Assembly (NCBI RefSeq): GCF_000196115.1
Contig: NC_005027.1
Location: 4,712,001-4,776,000, forward strand
Length of the DNA stretch: 64,000 bases
Direction: 5' to 3'
DNA from: Rhodopirellula baltica SH 1
GTDB taxonomy: Bacteria; Planctomycetota; Planctomycetia; Pirellulales; Pirellulaceae
Every line of letters starts with the position of its first letter. Position 1 is the stretch's first letter. Below are positions 35,666-45,128 of the stretch, one piece after another. The notes under the pieces were generated by a model that worked only from the letters and a program-made list of their open reading frames with translations, was not told the origin of the DNA and searched no databases. The position numbers were made by a program, and so were the translations under genes.

Positions 35666-38518
35666 ATGGTCCGCTACAACCCCAACGAAATCGAACCTCG
35701 CTGGCAAGCCTACTGGGACGAACACCACACTTTCGCCACGCCCGAAAAAGTCGGCAAAAAGAAGCGCTACGTGCTGGACATGTTCCCCTACCCCAGTGGT
35801 GACGGATTGCACGTCGGGCACCCAGAAGGCTACACGGCGACCGACATCGTTTCGCGATTCGCACGGGCTCGCGGGGAATCGGTTTTGCACCCGATGGGAT
35901 TCGACGCGTTTGGATTGCCTGCCGAAGAGCATGCGATCAAGACGGGCGAGCACCCTCGCGTTCAAACTCAACGCAACATCGACAACTTCACTCGCCAATT
36001 GAAGATGCTCGGTTTCAGCTACGACTGGGACCGAGTCTTGGCGACCACCGACGAAGAGTACTTCCGCTGGACGCAGTGGATCTTCGGCGTGCTGTACGAC
36101 ACCTGGTTCGACCACGACCAACAAAAAGGCCGGCCGATCTCGGAGTTGCCGATCCCTGCCGAAGTCACCGCGGAAGGCGAGTTGGAAATCGAGCAGTATC
36201 GCGATTCAAAGCGATTGGCTTACCTCGATGACGCCTTGGTGAACTGGTGCCCAAAACTCGGCACGGTGTTGGCTAACGAAGAAGTGGTCGATGGCAAAAG
36301 TGAAGTCGGTGGGCACCCGGTCAAACGGATTCCCCTGCGGCAATGGATGTTGCGGATCACAGATTACGCCGAACGTTTGCTGGACGGTTTGGACGATCTC
36401 GATTGGCCAACCGGCATCAAGAAATTGCAGTCCGATTGGATTGGCCGCAGCACCGGTGGCGAAGTCGACTTCTACTTGCAACGCGGTGCCGCCGGCGACG
36501 ACACCGGTCCGTTTGTTGCATTCAAGCGAGCTCGCGAAAGTGAAGGCTTTCCAACCGATCCCGGCAAGGATTGCTTGCGTGTTTACACGACACGTCCCGA
36601 CACACTGTTCGGAGCGACCTACATGGTGGTCGCGCCCGAACATCCGTTGATCGATGTGTTGGTCAAACCCGAACAGAAAGACGAAGTCGACGCCTATCGC
36701 GAAAAGGCTTCGTTCAAAAGCGACCGTGAACGAACCGATGGCGATCGAGCCAAAACGGGCGTCTTCACGGGCTCGTACGCAATCAACCCTGCCGACGGAC
36801 GCAGCATCCCGATTTGGGTCGCGGACTATGTGTTGGCAGGTTATGGAACCGGCGCGATCATGGCCGTCCCCGCTCACGACGAACGCGATTTTGAATTCGC
36901 CGTGGCGTTTGATTTGCCTGTCATCCCGGTCGTCGATCCTCCCGCGGACCACAAGCAACGCGAAGAGATTTTGGCTGGCAAAGCTTGCTTCGCTGCGGAA
37001 GGCGTTGCGATCAACAGCGGTGAATACGATGGCAAAACAACCGCGGAAGTCAAAGCCGCTTTGACCGCTGAATTGGCCAAACAAGGCTTGGCCTGCGAAG
37101 CCGTCAATTACAAGCTGCGGGATTGGTTGTTCAGCCGCCAGCGTTTCTGGGGCGAACCGTTTCCCGTCTTGCACGAAATTGACTCCGAAGGCAACGCGAC
37201 CGGTGTGCGTCGCTTGGTCCCCGACGATCAATTGCCGGTGACGTTGCCGGAACTCGCGGACTTCAAACCTCACGGACGCCCCGAACCACCGCTCGCGAAA
37301 GCCGACGACGATTGGTTGATCGTGGAGCTCGACGGCAAACGCTACCGCCGCGAAACCAACACGATGCCGCAGTGGGCCGGTTCGTGCTGGTACTACTTGC
37401 GATACATCGATCCCAAGAACAGCGACGCATTGATCGATCCGCAAAAGGAAAAGGATTGGATGCCGGTCGACTTGTACGTCGGTGGTGCCGAGCACGCTGT
37501 GTTGCACTTGCTGTACTCACGGTTCTGGCACAAAGTCCTGTTCGATCGCGGCCATGTGACTTGCCCCGAACCGTTTGGCAAACTCGTCAATCAAGGCATG
37601 ATTCTGGGAGAGGTTGAATTCACCAGCTTCGTGGATCCGTCCGGCAAACATGTCTCCACGAAAGACGTCAAGAAAGACGCTGAGGGCAACCGCGTTCACA
37701 AGGCCACCGGCGAACAAGTCGAGATCGTTTCGTTGACGGAAGAACAAGTCGTCAAGAAAGGCGAAGGTTTTGTCTTGGCATCGGACGCCTCGATCAAGGT
37801 CGACAGTCGCGCTTTTAAGATGAGTAAGAGCCGCGGCAACGTGGTCAACCCGGACTCAGTCGTTCGCGACTATGGCGCGGACTCATTGCGTTTGTACGAG
37901 ATGTTCATGGGCCCCCTGGAGGCGACCAAGCCCTGGGCGATGAACGGCGTCGGAGGCGTTCGCAGTTTCCTCGATCGCGTCTGGCGGATGATCATCGACG
38001 AGCCCGAGGACGAGCTGAAGGTTTCCGACGCGGTGGTGGACACGGCCTGCGATGAAGAACAACTTCGCGTGCTGCACCAAACGATTCGCAAGGTCACCGA
38101 AGACAACGAAGCGATGAGTTTCAACACCGCGATTGCGAAGATGATGGAATTCACCAACCACTTCACACGCTGCGAAACGCGACCGCGTGAAGCGATGGAA
38201 TCGTTCTTAATCTTGCTGGCTCCCTACGCACCTCACATGTGCGAAGAACTGTGGAAGCATCTCGGTCACAACGAATCGATTTCGCTACAGCCTTGGCCGA
38301 AGTGGGACGAAGCCGCATTGGTCCAGTCCAGCATCGAGATTCCGGTTCAGATCAACGGGAAGGTGAAGGCGAAGATCTCGTTGTCACCCGATGCGAAACC
38401 GAACGAGATGGGCGAAGCAGCGCTCGCAGATCCTGCGGTTCAAAACGCGATCGGCGACAAGAAGGTTGTCAAAACGATCGCCGTCCCCGGCCGCATGGTG
38501 AACCTGGTCGTCAAGTGA
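35666..38518 (+). CDS. leuS: leucyl-tRNA synthetase
   Basis: 950 residues, class I synthetase charging tRNA-Leu. The ATP site HIGH-type motif is HVGH (49-52, within [15 protein letters not shown]) and the KMSKS loop is at 718-722. A CP1 editing domain follows the first Rossmann half, with [20 protein letters not shown] and the downstream [15 protein letters not shown]. The anticodon-binding domain ends with a C-terminal extension (VNGKVKAK-like [13 protein letters not shown]). It is longer than the E. coli enzyme (860), mainly from insertions in the catalytic half such as residues about 640-690. The tRNA-Leu(GAG) gene lies about 2 kb upstream on the opposite strand. The two folded repeats start two bases after its stop. 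Confidence 0.97.
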   Translation: MVRYNPNEIEPRWQAYWDEHHTFATPEKVGKKKRYVLDMFPYPSGDGLHVGHPEGYTATDIVSRFARARGESVLHPMGFDAFGLPAEEHAIKTGEHPRVQTQRNIDNFTRQLKMLGFSYDWDRVLATTDEEYFRWTQWIFGVLYDTWFDHDQQKGRPISELPIPAEVTAEGELEIEQYRDSKRLAYLDDALVNWCPKLGTVLANEEVVDGKSEVGGHPVKRIPLRQWMLRITDYAERLLDGLDDLDWPTGIKKLQSDWIGRSTGGEVDFYLQRGAAGDDTGPFVAFKRARESEGFPTDPGKDCLRVYTTRPDTLFGATYMVVAPEHPLIDVLVKPEQKDEVDAYREKASFKSDRERTDGDRAKTGVFTGSYAINPADGRSIPIWVADYVLAGYGTGAIMAVPAHDERDFEFAVAFDLPVIPVVDPPADHKQREEILAGKACFAAEGVAINSGEYDGKTTAEVKAALTAELAKQGLACEAVNYKLRDWLFSRQRFWGEPFPVLHEIDSEGNATGVRRLVPDDQLPVTLPELADFKPHGRPEPPLAKADDDWLIVELDGKRYRRETNTMPQWAGSCWYYLRYIDPKNSDALIDPQKEKDWMPVDLYVGGAEHAVLHLLYSRFWHKVLFDRGHVTCPEPFGKLVNQGMILGEVEFTSFVDPSGKHVSTKDVKKDAEGNRVHKATGEQVEIVSLTEEQVVKKGEGFVLASDASIKVDSRAFKMSKSRGNVVNPDSVVRDYGADSLRLYEMFMGPLEATKPWAMNGVGGVRSFLDRVWRMIIDEPEDELKVSDAVVDTACDEEQLRVLHQTIRKVTEDNEAMSFNTAIAKMMEFTNHFTRCETRPREAMESFLILLAPYAPHMCEELWKHLGHNESISLQPWPKWDEAALVQSSIEIPVQINGKVKAKISLSPDAKPNEMGEAALADPAVQNAIGDKKVVKTIAVPGRMVNLVVK

Positions 38519-38520
38519 CT

Positions 38521-38610
38521 TCCTGTCGCACGGCGGTCTCCACCGTGAATGGGAATCAGCTCTCGGTGGGGGACCACCGAGCGACAGGTTGATGGCCGCA
38601 TTCTGGCGAA
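38521..38610. repeat. three-stem intergenic repeat, copy 1
   Basis: A 90-base unit. Its first 67 bases fold as an outer stem CTGTCGC (38523-38529) with GCGACAG (38581-38587), enclosing two hairpins: ACGGCGG/CCACCGT (38530-38546, one mismatch) and CTCGGTGG/CCACCGAG (38562-38581). A conserved tail TTGATGGCC...GGCGAA follows. Copy 2 lies 108 bases on. Confidence 0.8.
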
Positions 38611-38628
38611 CCTGCTCGGCAAATAACC

Positions 38629-38718
38629 TCCTGTAGCACGGCGGTCTCCGCCGTGAATGAGAATCAGCTCTCGGTGGGGGACCACCGAGCTACAGGTTGA
38701 TGGCCGAATTTTGGCGAA
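38629..38718. repeat. three-stem intergenic repeat, copy 2
   Basis: Same unit as copy 1, about 90 percent identical by eye. Its outer stem is CTGTAGC (38631-38637) with GCTACAG (38689-38695): both arms changed together relative to copy 1. The first inner hairpin is perfectly paired here (ACGGCGG/CCGCCGT). The second inner hairpin is unchanged. It ends 30 bases before the stop of the converging acyltransferase gene. Confidence 0.8.
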
Positions 38719-38748
38719 TTCGGCAATATCGTTTCTGAGGCGAACAAC

Positions 38749-40095
38749 TTAACCGGCCACGGCTTCAGCGACTGATGGTCGTCGCGTTCGTTCGGACACC
38801 TTCGCATACAAACGACGCAAAGCCTTTGTGATCGGTTGCTCGATCCGGTTGGTAATTACCAACGCCAATGCGAACGAGAACACGATCACAATCGCCAAAC
38901 ATGCCAACGGTGGCAGGCCGGCTTGATCGAACGTGTTCAACAACACGCAGCCCAGGTTGTTGTGACACAAATACAACGCGTACGAGATCGCACTGATAGT
39001 CACGAAAGGCTTCAATCGCAGGACGGGAATCTTTCCGTACGCGGCCATCGTGACCAGACCAATGATCAGCGCCGTCGCGGCTGGGTTGTGCTTGCCGTGA
39101 TCAATGCTGTGGAAGACACCCGCGGCAACCACGATGCCGAGCAAGTTCTTCCACTTTGGACCGACTCCGGTCTTGATCATGTAGAGCAAGAACCCGATCG
39201 CGAACAATGGAACGAAATCGAGTACCAGCAAATGTCTGACCGCAGACAGTGCGGCGAACAATGATGTGTGTCCATAGCTGGCCTGTGCCGCATCCAATGC
39301 CGGGCACAATACCAAGGACGCGGCCAACAACGATCCCCAACCAACGAAGTAGCGATGCAAGTAGCCTTTGCAGAACAGCGTCACCAAGACGAAGTAGAAC
39401 ATCATCTCGACTTGCAAGGTCCACATCACCGGATCGATGCATTCGTATCCAAAGACACGTGGCATCAACGTCAAATTAGCCAGGAACTGCTGCGTCGAAA
39501 CGGGCTGGCCGTTCAGCGGAGCGAACGTCACGATCCAAAGGTTCGCGAAGATCACCATCAGGAACAGTGGCACAATTCGAATCAATCGAGCAGCCACGAA
39601 ATCAACAGGCTTGCCACGACGCATCAGCGACATGCTGTTGACGAAACCGCTGAGGATAAAGAAGAGCTCGACTCCGTAGGCACCATAAGGCCACTCCCCG
39701 CCCAGCGGACTGGAGAAGCCAAACTTGACCGCATAGACGTGCGTGAAGTGAAACAGCACCAAGTTGATGGCTGCCATCGCTCGCAATGCGTCCAGCTCTA
39801 AAATCCGGCGATGCGGCTTCAGGGTGGACGGCGTTTCGACGGCGTCAGCCTCGCTCGTGTCTTGATCAGAATCTGCCGGCGAGAAACCAGCGAGAGACAC
39901 ATCACGGCCTTTGCGAACCGCACGTGCCAACTGGCGAACCTCTAAAGAGGACCGGACGGCGGGCAGTATCGGTGCAGACGGTTCTTCCCAGGTTTCCTGA
40001 ACGGGCGGATTGTCCCATGCATGCTCAGGCGGAAAATGACCTGAAAAAGGGCCATTCGCCGAGTCGGAATCCGATGGGGATGGGGCAGATTGCAT
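38749..40095 (-). CDS. acyltransferase-3 family membrane protein (OafA/YrhL-like)
   Basis: 448 residues. A long polar, Pro/Ser/Glu-rich N-terminus of about 95 residues precedes the membrane core. The core begins with the family signature ILELDALRAMAAINLVLFHFTHVY, with its characteristic R and H. It continues with GVELFFILSGFV, RLIRIVPLF and about ten hydrophobic helices, and ends SYALYLCHNN...IEQPITKALR. These enzymes O-acetylate or acylate sugars of lipopolysaccharide, peptidoglycan or exopolysaccharides from the inner membrane. It is convergent with leuS. The cytoplasmic N-terminal extension is unusual in length and has no recognised domain. Confidence 0.85.
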   Translation of the reverse strand: MQSAPSPSDSDSANGPFSGHFPPEHAWDNPPVQETWEEPSAPILPAVRSSLEVRQLARAVRKGRDVSLAGFSPADSDQDTSEADAVETPSTLKPHRRILELDALRAMAAINLVLFHFTHVYAVKFGFSSPLGGEWPYGAYGVELFFILSGFVNSMSLMRRGKPVDFVAARLIRIVPLFLMVIFANLWIVTFAPLNGQPVSTQQFLANLTLMPRVFGYECIDPVMWTLQVEMMFYFVLVTLFCKGYLHRYFVGWGSLLAASLVLCPALDAAQASYGHTSLFAALSAVRHLLVLDFVPLFAIGFLLYMIKTGVGPKWKNLLGIVVAAGVFHSIDHGKHNPAATALIIGLVTMAAYGKIPVLRLKPFVTISAISYALYLCHNNLGCVLLNTFDQAGLPPLACLAIVIVFSFALALVITNRIEQPITKALRRLYAKVSERTRRPSVAEAVAG

Positions 40096-40366
40096 CGTTT
40101 AAAAATGGACCGGGAACGAAGAGGATCTCTGTGTCCGCTCAAGGATGGGTCAGCCCCTCCCTCTGCACCATCAATTTTTACTCGTCTGGTCAAACTCCGA
40201 TCCTCTGCGTGGAAGACTGCATGGATCAGTCCGAAGTCAACGATGACGCCAATCGGATCAATTTTGCCGGTTCTTGCGACGCTGGTTTCTATCGGGCCCT
40301 TTCGTTTTCGCGGGCGTTCAACGAAACTGCCGCAATTCTTTCGACCATCCAGGCGGAGCCTTCGCC

Positions 40367-41608
40367 ATGAAATATGTCCTGATCATTCCCGACGGCTGTG
40401 CCGACGAGCCCCTCGAATCACTGAACGGCCGCACACCGCTGCAAGCCGCGAATCTGCCTGCGATGGATCAAATCGCTTCGCGGGGTCGTGTTGGGGTGAC
40501 CGACAACACGCCCATTGACTTTCCCGCCGGCAGCGAAATCGCCAACCTGTGCCTGTTGGGATACGATCCGAACGTTTGCTTCACCGGCCGAGCTCCCTTG
40601 GAAGCCGCTGCCCAGGGCATCGAGCTGGGGCCTCACGATTGCGCCGTGCGATGCAATCTGGTCACCATTCGCGACCAGACGATGATCGACTTCACCGCCG
40701 ATCACATCAGCACCGAAGAAGCGACGACATTGCTGGAAGATCTGTCGAAGGAATTGTTCGGCGAAAACGGACCGCTCAGCGACAGCGACTTGGCCGGCCG
40801 ATTGGAATTTGTCCCCGGAGTCAGCTATCGCAATTTGATGCTGTATCGCGGCGACGCGGATCATCCGTCGCCATTCACCACCGCGACACGGTCGAGCGCC
40901 CCGCACGACTTGACCGATCTAAGCGTGATGGACGATTTCCCGCGTGGTCCCGGCAGCCAGATCTTGGTCGATCTGATGAACGCGTCGGCCGATATTCTGG
41001 CCAAACATCCGATCAACGTCGCTCGCAAAGCGGCCGGCAAAGACGTCGCGACTCATGTTTGGTTGTGGAGCTCGGGCGGAGCACCCAAATTGTCGACGTT
41101 CGAGGAACGTTATGGGATTCGCGGCGTGATGATCACTGCCGTTGACCTGCTTCGCGGAATCGGTGCCCTGGCTGGTTGGCCACGGATCGAAGTCGAAGGA
41201 GCCACCGGATACCTCGATACGAATTATGCGGGCAAAGGCGAAGCGGCAATCCAAGCTCTCGCTGACTATGATTTCGTCTGCGTCCACATCGAAGCTCCCG
41301 ACGAAGCGTCCCACGAGGGCAACGTCGAAGCCAAGATCGAAGCGCTCCAGCAAATCGACCAGCACATCGTCGCTCCGCTTTGGGAAGCCCTTTCCAAGTA
41401 CGACGAACACCGCATGTTGATCTTGCCCGATCACCCAACGTTCTGCCGAACCAAGAAACACACGCACGGTCCGGTCCCACTGACCATGGCCGGTACCGGC
41501 ATCGAATCTGATTCGGCGACCACCTTTGACGAGGTTTCCGCCAATGCATCGGGATGGGTGTTCGATCCCGGTTGGACCATGATGGACGCCTACATTCAAA
41601 AAGGCTGA
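40367..41608 (+). CDS. apgM: ApgM-family cofactor-independent phosphoglycerate mutase / possible homoserine kinase
   Basis: 413 residues, ATG at 40367 with AGGCGGAG ten bases before it; the frame extends upstream to 40274, but the family N-terminus MKYVLIIPDGCADEP begins here. Alkaline-phosphatase-superfamily features include the metal-binding IIPDG, the active-site Ser region PAGSEIANLCLLGYDP, and VHIEAPDEASHEGN and LPDHPTFCRTKKHTHGPVP, which supply further Asp/His metal ligands. The archaeal-type (ApgM) enzyme interconverts 2- and 3-phosphoglycerate. However, ApgM-like genes next to aspartate-pathway genes have been proposed to act as homoserine kinases, and here lysC follows by 78 bases. 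Which reaction applies is unresolved. Confidence 0.85.
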   Translation: MKYVLIIPDGCADEPLESLNGRTPLQAANLPAMDQIASRGRVGVTDNTPIDFPAGSEIANLCLLGYDPNVCFTGRAPLEAAAQGIELGPHDCAVRCNLVTIRDQTMIDFTADHISTEEATTLLEDLSKELFGENGPLSDSDLAGRLEFVPGVSYRNLMLYRGDADHPSPFTTATRSSAPHDLTDLSVMDDFPRGPGSQILVDLMNASADILAKHPINVARKAAGKDVATHVWLWSSGGAPKLSTFEERYGIRGVMITAVDLLRGIGALAGWPRIEVEGATGYLDTNYAGKGEAAIQALADYDFVCVHIEAPDEASHEGNVEAKIEALQQIDQHIVAPLWEALSKYDEHRMLILPDHPTFCRTKKHTHGPVPLTMAGTGIESDSATTFDEVSANASGWVFDPGWTMMDAYIQKG

Positions 41609-41686
41609 TTCACCGGGTTCGAGTGCAACGTCGATTGCTTATCCCCTTCCCCACTCCGCTTCCTTCCGTTTCGCTTCGTCACTTCC

Positions 41687-43474
41687 ATGTCCCTGATCGT
41701 TCAAAAATTTGGCGGTACGTCCGTTGCCGACACCGAAAAGATTCGCGCCGCGGCTCGGAAGGCAATTCGTGCTCAAAAAGCCGGCCATCGAGTCGTGATG
41801 GTTGTCAGCGCAATGGGCAAGAACACCGACACTTTGCTCGATCTGGCGTCGCAAATCAGTGATGAACCACCGGCACGCGAAATGGACATGTTGCTCAGCA
41901 CGGGCGAACAGGTCAGCGTCGCATTGGTCGCGATGGCGATTCATAGCATGGGATCCAAAGCGGTCAGTCTGACCGGCGGCCAAATCGGATTGAAAACCGA
42001 CAACAGCTTCAGCAAGGCACGGATTCAATCGATCGACACCGGTCGCATCGAACGCCTGCTCGACGCAGGCAACATCGTTGTTGCGGCGGGTTTCCAAGGC
42101 ATCGACGATGACCTGAACATCACGACGCTCGGACGAGGCGGCAGCGACACCACCGCGGTGGCGCTGGCTGCTGTTCTGGGCGCGGACGCTTGCGAGATCA
42201 ACACCGACGTCGATGGCGTTTACACCACCGATCCACGACTGTTGGCCGAAGCTCGTCGCGTGGACGTGATCAGCTACGACGAAATGTTGGAACTGGCATC
42301 TCTGGGTGCCGGAGTGATGCACTCGCGATCCATCGAATTCGCCAAGAAATTCGAGGTGCCGATTCACGTTCGCAGTAGTTTCTCGGACCAAGACGGCACG
42401 ATGATCGTCGCCCAACCCGAATCGGAAACCGCTCCGGTATCGGGCGCTGCACTGACCCGAGATGAGGCTCGCGTGACCGTGCTGGGCGTCCCGGATGTTC
42501 CCGGCATGAGCCAAAAGATTTTCTCGGCAATCGCTGCTCAGAAAGTCGCCGTGGACATGGTGGTCCAGAACGTCGGGACGTCAGGCAAAGCCGATGTCTC
42601 GTTCACCGTCGCCGGCGGCGAACTGAAAAAGACTCTCGCTGCACTCGAAGGAATCTTGGATTCGCTCGGTGCCGACGGCGTTACTCATGACGATCAAGTG
42701 TCCAAGGTCAGCGTCGTTGGTTTGGGCATGGCTCACCAAAAGGCCGTCGCCGCCAGCATGTTCCGTGCTTTGGCCGAAGCCAACGTGAATATCCACATGA
42801 TCACAACCAGCGAGATCAAAATTTCGTGCTTGGTCCCTCGCGATCAAGCGAACGAAGCTTTGCGGGCGGTTCACGAAGCGTTCTCGTTGGACCAACGGCC
42901 AAGTGATGCGAAAACATGGAACGAGATCAAGGCGAGCAACGCGAAGGAAGCCGATGTGGCCGATGTCGTCGCACGTCTGCAAAACGATGCGTTGGAAGCT
43001 CTCACGCTCACCGACATTTCAATCGTTCCCGCTCAAGCCCGCGTGACCCTCGATGGTGTGCCCGACCAAGTCGGCGTGGCAGCGGACATGTTCGAACAGA
43101 TCGGTGAAGCCGGCATTTTCGTCGACATGATCGTGCAAGGCTACGACGGCGAAGATGGAAGCACGAGCGTCAGCTTCACGGTCGAACAAGCCGACCTGGA
43201 TGCCGCACAAAAGGTTGCTCGCGAGATTTGCGGCAAGCACTCGATGCGAGACGTCCGCGGTGCATCAGGAATCACCAAACTCAGCGTCAGTGGGATCGGA
43301 TTGCGAAGCCACACGCAAGTCGGCACGGTGCTGTTTGAACAATTGGCCAGCGCCGGAATCAACGTCGAAATGATTGCGACGAGCGAACTTCAGGTGAACG
43401 TGGTCATCCAAAGCGACCAAGCCGGCGACGCCGCTACGAGATTGAAGCAAGCCTTCGCCGAAGCTCTGCACTGA
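41687..43474 (+). CDS. lysC: aspartate kinase with four ACT domains
   Basis: 595 residues. The kinase domain starts with VQKFGGTSVAD (5-15) and has TLGRGGSDTTA, DVDGVYTTDPR and the conserved SLGAGVMHSRSIEFA. It phosphorylates aspartate, the first step to lysine, threonine and methionine. Usual enzymes have about 400-460 residues and two ACT domains. Here the regulatory tail from about residue 255 is doubled, with four units recognisable by repeating VTVLGVPDVPGMS/VSVVGLGM/VTLDGVPDQVGVA/LSVSGIGL starts. Synechocystis-type enzymes have the same design. Feedback control by lysine and/or threonine is expected. It follows the ApgM-like gene, likely as one operon. Confidence 0.94.
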   Translation: MSLIVQKFGGTSVADTEKIRAAARKAIRAQKAGHRVVMVVSAMGKNTDTLLDLASQISDEPPAREMDMLLSTGEQVSVALVAMAIHSMGSKAVSLTGGQIGLKTDNSFSKARIQSIDTGRIERLLDAGNIVVAAGFQGIDDDLNITTLGRGGSDTTAVALAAVLGADACEINTDVDGVYTTDPRLLAEARRVDVISYDEMLELASLGAGVMHSRSIEFAKKFEVPIHVRSSFSDQDGTMIVAQPESETAPVSGAALTRDEARVTVLGVPDVPGMSQKIFSAIAAQKVAVDMVVQNVGTSGKADVSFTVAGGELKKTLAALEGILDSLGADGVTHDDQVSKVSVVGLGMAHQKAVAASMFRALAEANVNIHMITTSEIKISCLVPRDQANEALRAVHEAFSLDQRPSDAKTWNEIKASNAKEADVADVVARLQNDALEALTLTDISIVPAQARVTLDGVPDQVGVAADMFEQIGEAGIFVDMIVQGYDGEDGSTSVSFTVEQADLDAAQKVAREICGKHSMRDVRGASGITKLSVSGIGLRSHTQVGTVLFEQLASAGINVEMIATSELQVNVVIQSDQAGDAATRLKQAFAEALH

Positions 43475-43540
43475 AGTCATTTCGATTGATGGCCAACGTC
43501 GAAGTTCCGGCGAATTCGGCTACGCCCATTCATCCCGATT

Positions 43541-43667
43541 CGTAGGCCAGCTTGTACCTGGCAACCACGCACGATGCTTTGGAACAAAGCGAGACGTGCG
43601 ACCCAAAATCCCTCGCGTCCGCATCACCGCCTCGCATTTTACCCGGCCAGGTGTGACTTGGCCTACG
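43541..43667. repeat. three-layer palindromic intergenic element
   Basis: Three nested stems: outer arms of 22 bases (43541-43562 with 43646-43667, 17 of 22 complementary including CGTAGGCCA/TGGCCTACG), a middle stem CGCACG/CGTGCG (43568-43573 with 43595-43600), and an inner hairpin GCTTTG-gaa-CAAAGC (43576-43590). It fills the gap between convergent lysC and the cytochrome gene. A 12-base GGCGAATTCGGC (43509-43520), preceded by TTGATGGCC, is shared with the end of the repeat at 38.7 kb. Confidence 0.65.
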
Positions 43668-43669
43668 TA

Positions 43670-45094
43670 TTACCGGATGGCAACTTCGGTTGGCTTGGGC
43701 TCTTCGGTGGACTCTTCTTCCGGTTCCGGTGGCGTTTGCAACGAACGCAAGTAGTTGATCAAGTGCCACACGTCGTCGTCTTCGAACTCGCCATCAACAA
43801 ACGTCGCCGCTGGCATTGGTGAACCTTCGATGCCTTGCGTGATCCGGATGTACAAATCGTTCGCGGTTCCACCACCGTGGAACAATCCTGTGGTGAAGTT
43901 TCGTGGCTTGGCATTGATGGGTGGCAATGCTCCGCGAGCGAGCAAGGGAATCAATGCATCGCGGTTCTCAGGTTTGATGCCAATGCCGAGCGTCCACTCC
44001 TTTGTCCAATCGTCGAAGTCGGTCGTCTGACCATCGCCCAATCCGTTGACTCCGTGACACTTGCTGCACAGGGCGATCTTGCCAACGTATAGCTCTTGTC
44101 CTCGCTTGATCGACTCAGCCAAAGCCTCGGCTTGCTCACCGTTTTGGAAAGCGACGAATTCCTCGTAATTGTCAGCGACAGGCAGGTCCGCGGGTGGCTC
44201 AGGAACTTCGACAATTGCATCAGGAGCGGCCAACCAAGCGTCGGCAATTTCTAGCGCGTAGTCTTCGGCAATCTCCCAACCTTCTTCGAACAGTTCCTTC
44301 TCTTCTTCGTCGGCGGAGTTCTTGTGAGCAGGATTGATGACCCGATCACCACCCTCCAAGTCCAACTCGAAGATTGCGTCGTCGATCAAAGTTCGTTCCA
44401 ACTCACCTCGCCACGAAAGATAGATCACGTAGTCGGTCAAAGCTTCGGTTTGTTGATCGATTACCTCTTCGTTGATCGCTTCGACTTCGTCGTCGCTGAG
44501 CGTATCGATCGCTTTGCCAATGTGGGCTTCGATTTGTTCGTCGGTCAGCTTGGGCAAAGCAACCATCGCAGTCCCTTGGATGCCGTTTTTGATCAGCGTG
44601 GCCAAGTCTTGTCGCGTGGGTTTCTCACCACGTTCTGTCGATTTGAACTTAAAAATACCCTTGCGGTAGTCGCGAGGATACGGGTTCAAGATCGCCGATG
44701 ATGAACCGCGTCCATCACCGCTGATCCCGTGACAAATGGCACAGTGTTTTTGATAGAGCCCACGGCCTTCGGCGTCGGCAGGCCCTGATGCCATCATCAG
44801 GTTGTCGAGCGACACAAGCGATGCAAAGTCCTCGTCTTCCATGGCGACTTCCGGCAACTTGGGTTGCTCCGGAGTCCCAAACATTTCAGTCACGATCCAA
44901 AACGCATCTTTGGAAGCTTGTTCCATTTCGATGCCTTCCTTCAACTCGTACTTCATTGAATGCACGAGGTTGGGTTCGAACGTCATCGGTTTCGGTTCGC
45001 TGCAACCGCTGATGAATACCGAACCTGCCGCGATCGTGAACGCCCCGGCCAAAGGTGAAAAGGATTTCAGGCAATGAAGAAATTTGGACGGCAT
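43670..45094 (-). CDS. di-haem cytochrome c lipoprotein
   Basis: 474 residues. The signal peptide ends in a lipobox (FISGC, Cys31), so the protein should be anchored in a membrane facing the periplasm. Two haem c motifs: CAICH (118-122) in a domain with YQKHCAICHGISGDGRG, and CSKCH at about 343-347 in LCSKCHGVNGLGDG. Each has a downstream axial Met candidate, for example PMPAATF near the C-terminus. The region between them is rich in acidic residues. It is probably an electron carrier or the cytochrome subunit of a respiratory complex, but no oxidase or complex-III-like genes are adjacent. It is the last gene of a minus-strand run after kinase and acyltransferase, 34 bases behind the latter. 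Confidence 0.85.
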   Translation of the reverse strand: MPSKFLHCLKSFSPLAGAFTIAAGSVFISGCSEPKPMTFEPNLVHSMKYELKEGIEMEQASKDAFWIVTEMFGTPEQPKLPEVAMEDEDFASLVSLDNLMMASGPADAEGRGLYQKHCAICHGISGDGRGSSSAILNPYPRDYRKGIFKFKSTERGEKPTRQDLATLIKNGIQGTAMVALPKLTDEQIEAHIGKAIDTLSDDEVEAINEEVIDQQTEALTDYVIYLSWRGELERTLIDDAIFELDLEGGDRVINPAHKNSADEEEKELFEEGWEIAEDYALEIADAWLAAPDAIVEVPEPPADLPVADNYEEFVAFQNGEQAEALAESIKRGQELYVGKIALCSKCHGVNGLGDGQTTDFDDWTKEWTLGIGIKPENRDALIPLLARGALPPINAKPRNFTTGLFHGGGTANDLYIRITQGIEGSPMPAATFVDGEFEDDDVWHLINYLRSLQTPPEPEEESTEEPKPTEVAIR

Positions 45095-45128
45095 GATCGT
45101 GTTGGCGTGAGATGAGTTGAAATGCGAC

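Noticed and set aside
36206-37507. 433-codon minus-strand frame inside leuS
   Set aside because: Antisense to a clear leucyl-tRNA synthetase.
38523-38695. The three-stem repeats as tRNA genes or a CRISPR array
   Set aside because: No anticodon arm or T-loop consensus. Only two units, each itself palindromic, with no short repeats separated by unique spacers.
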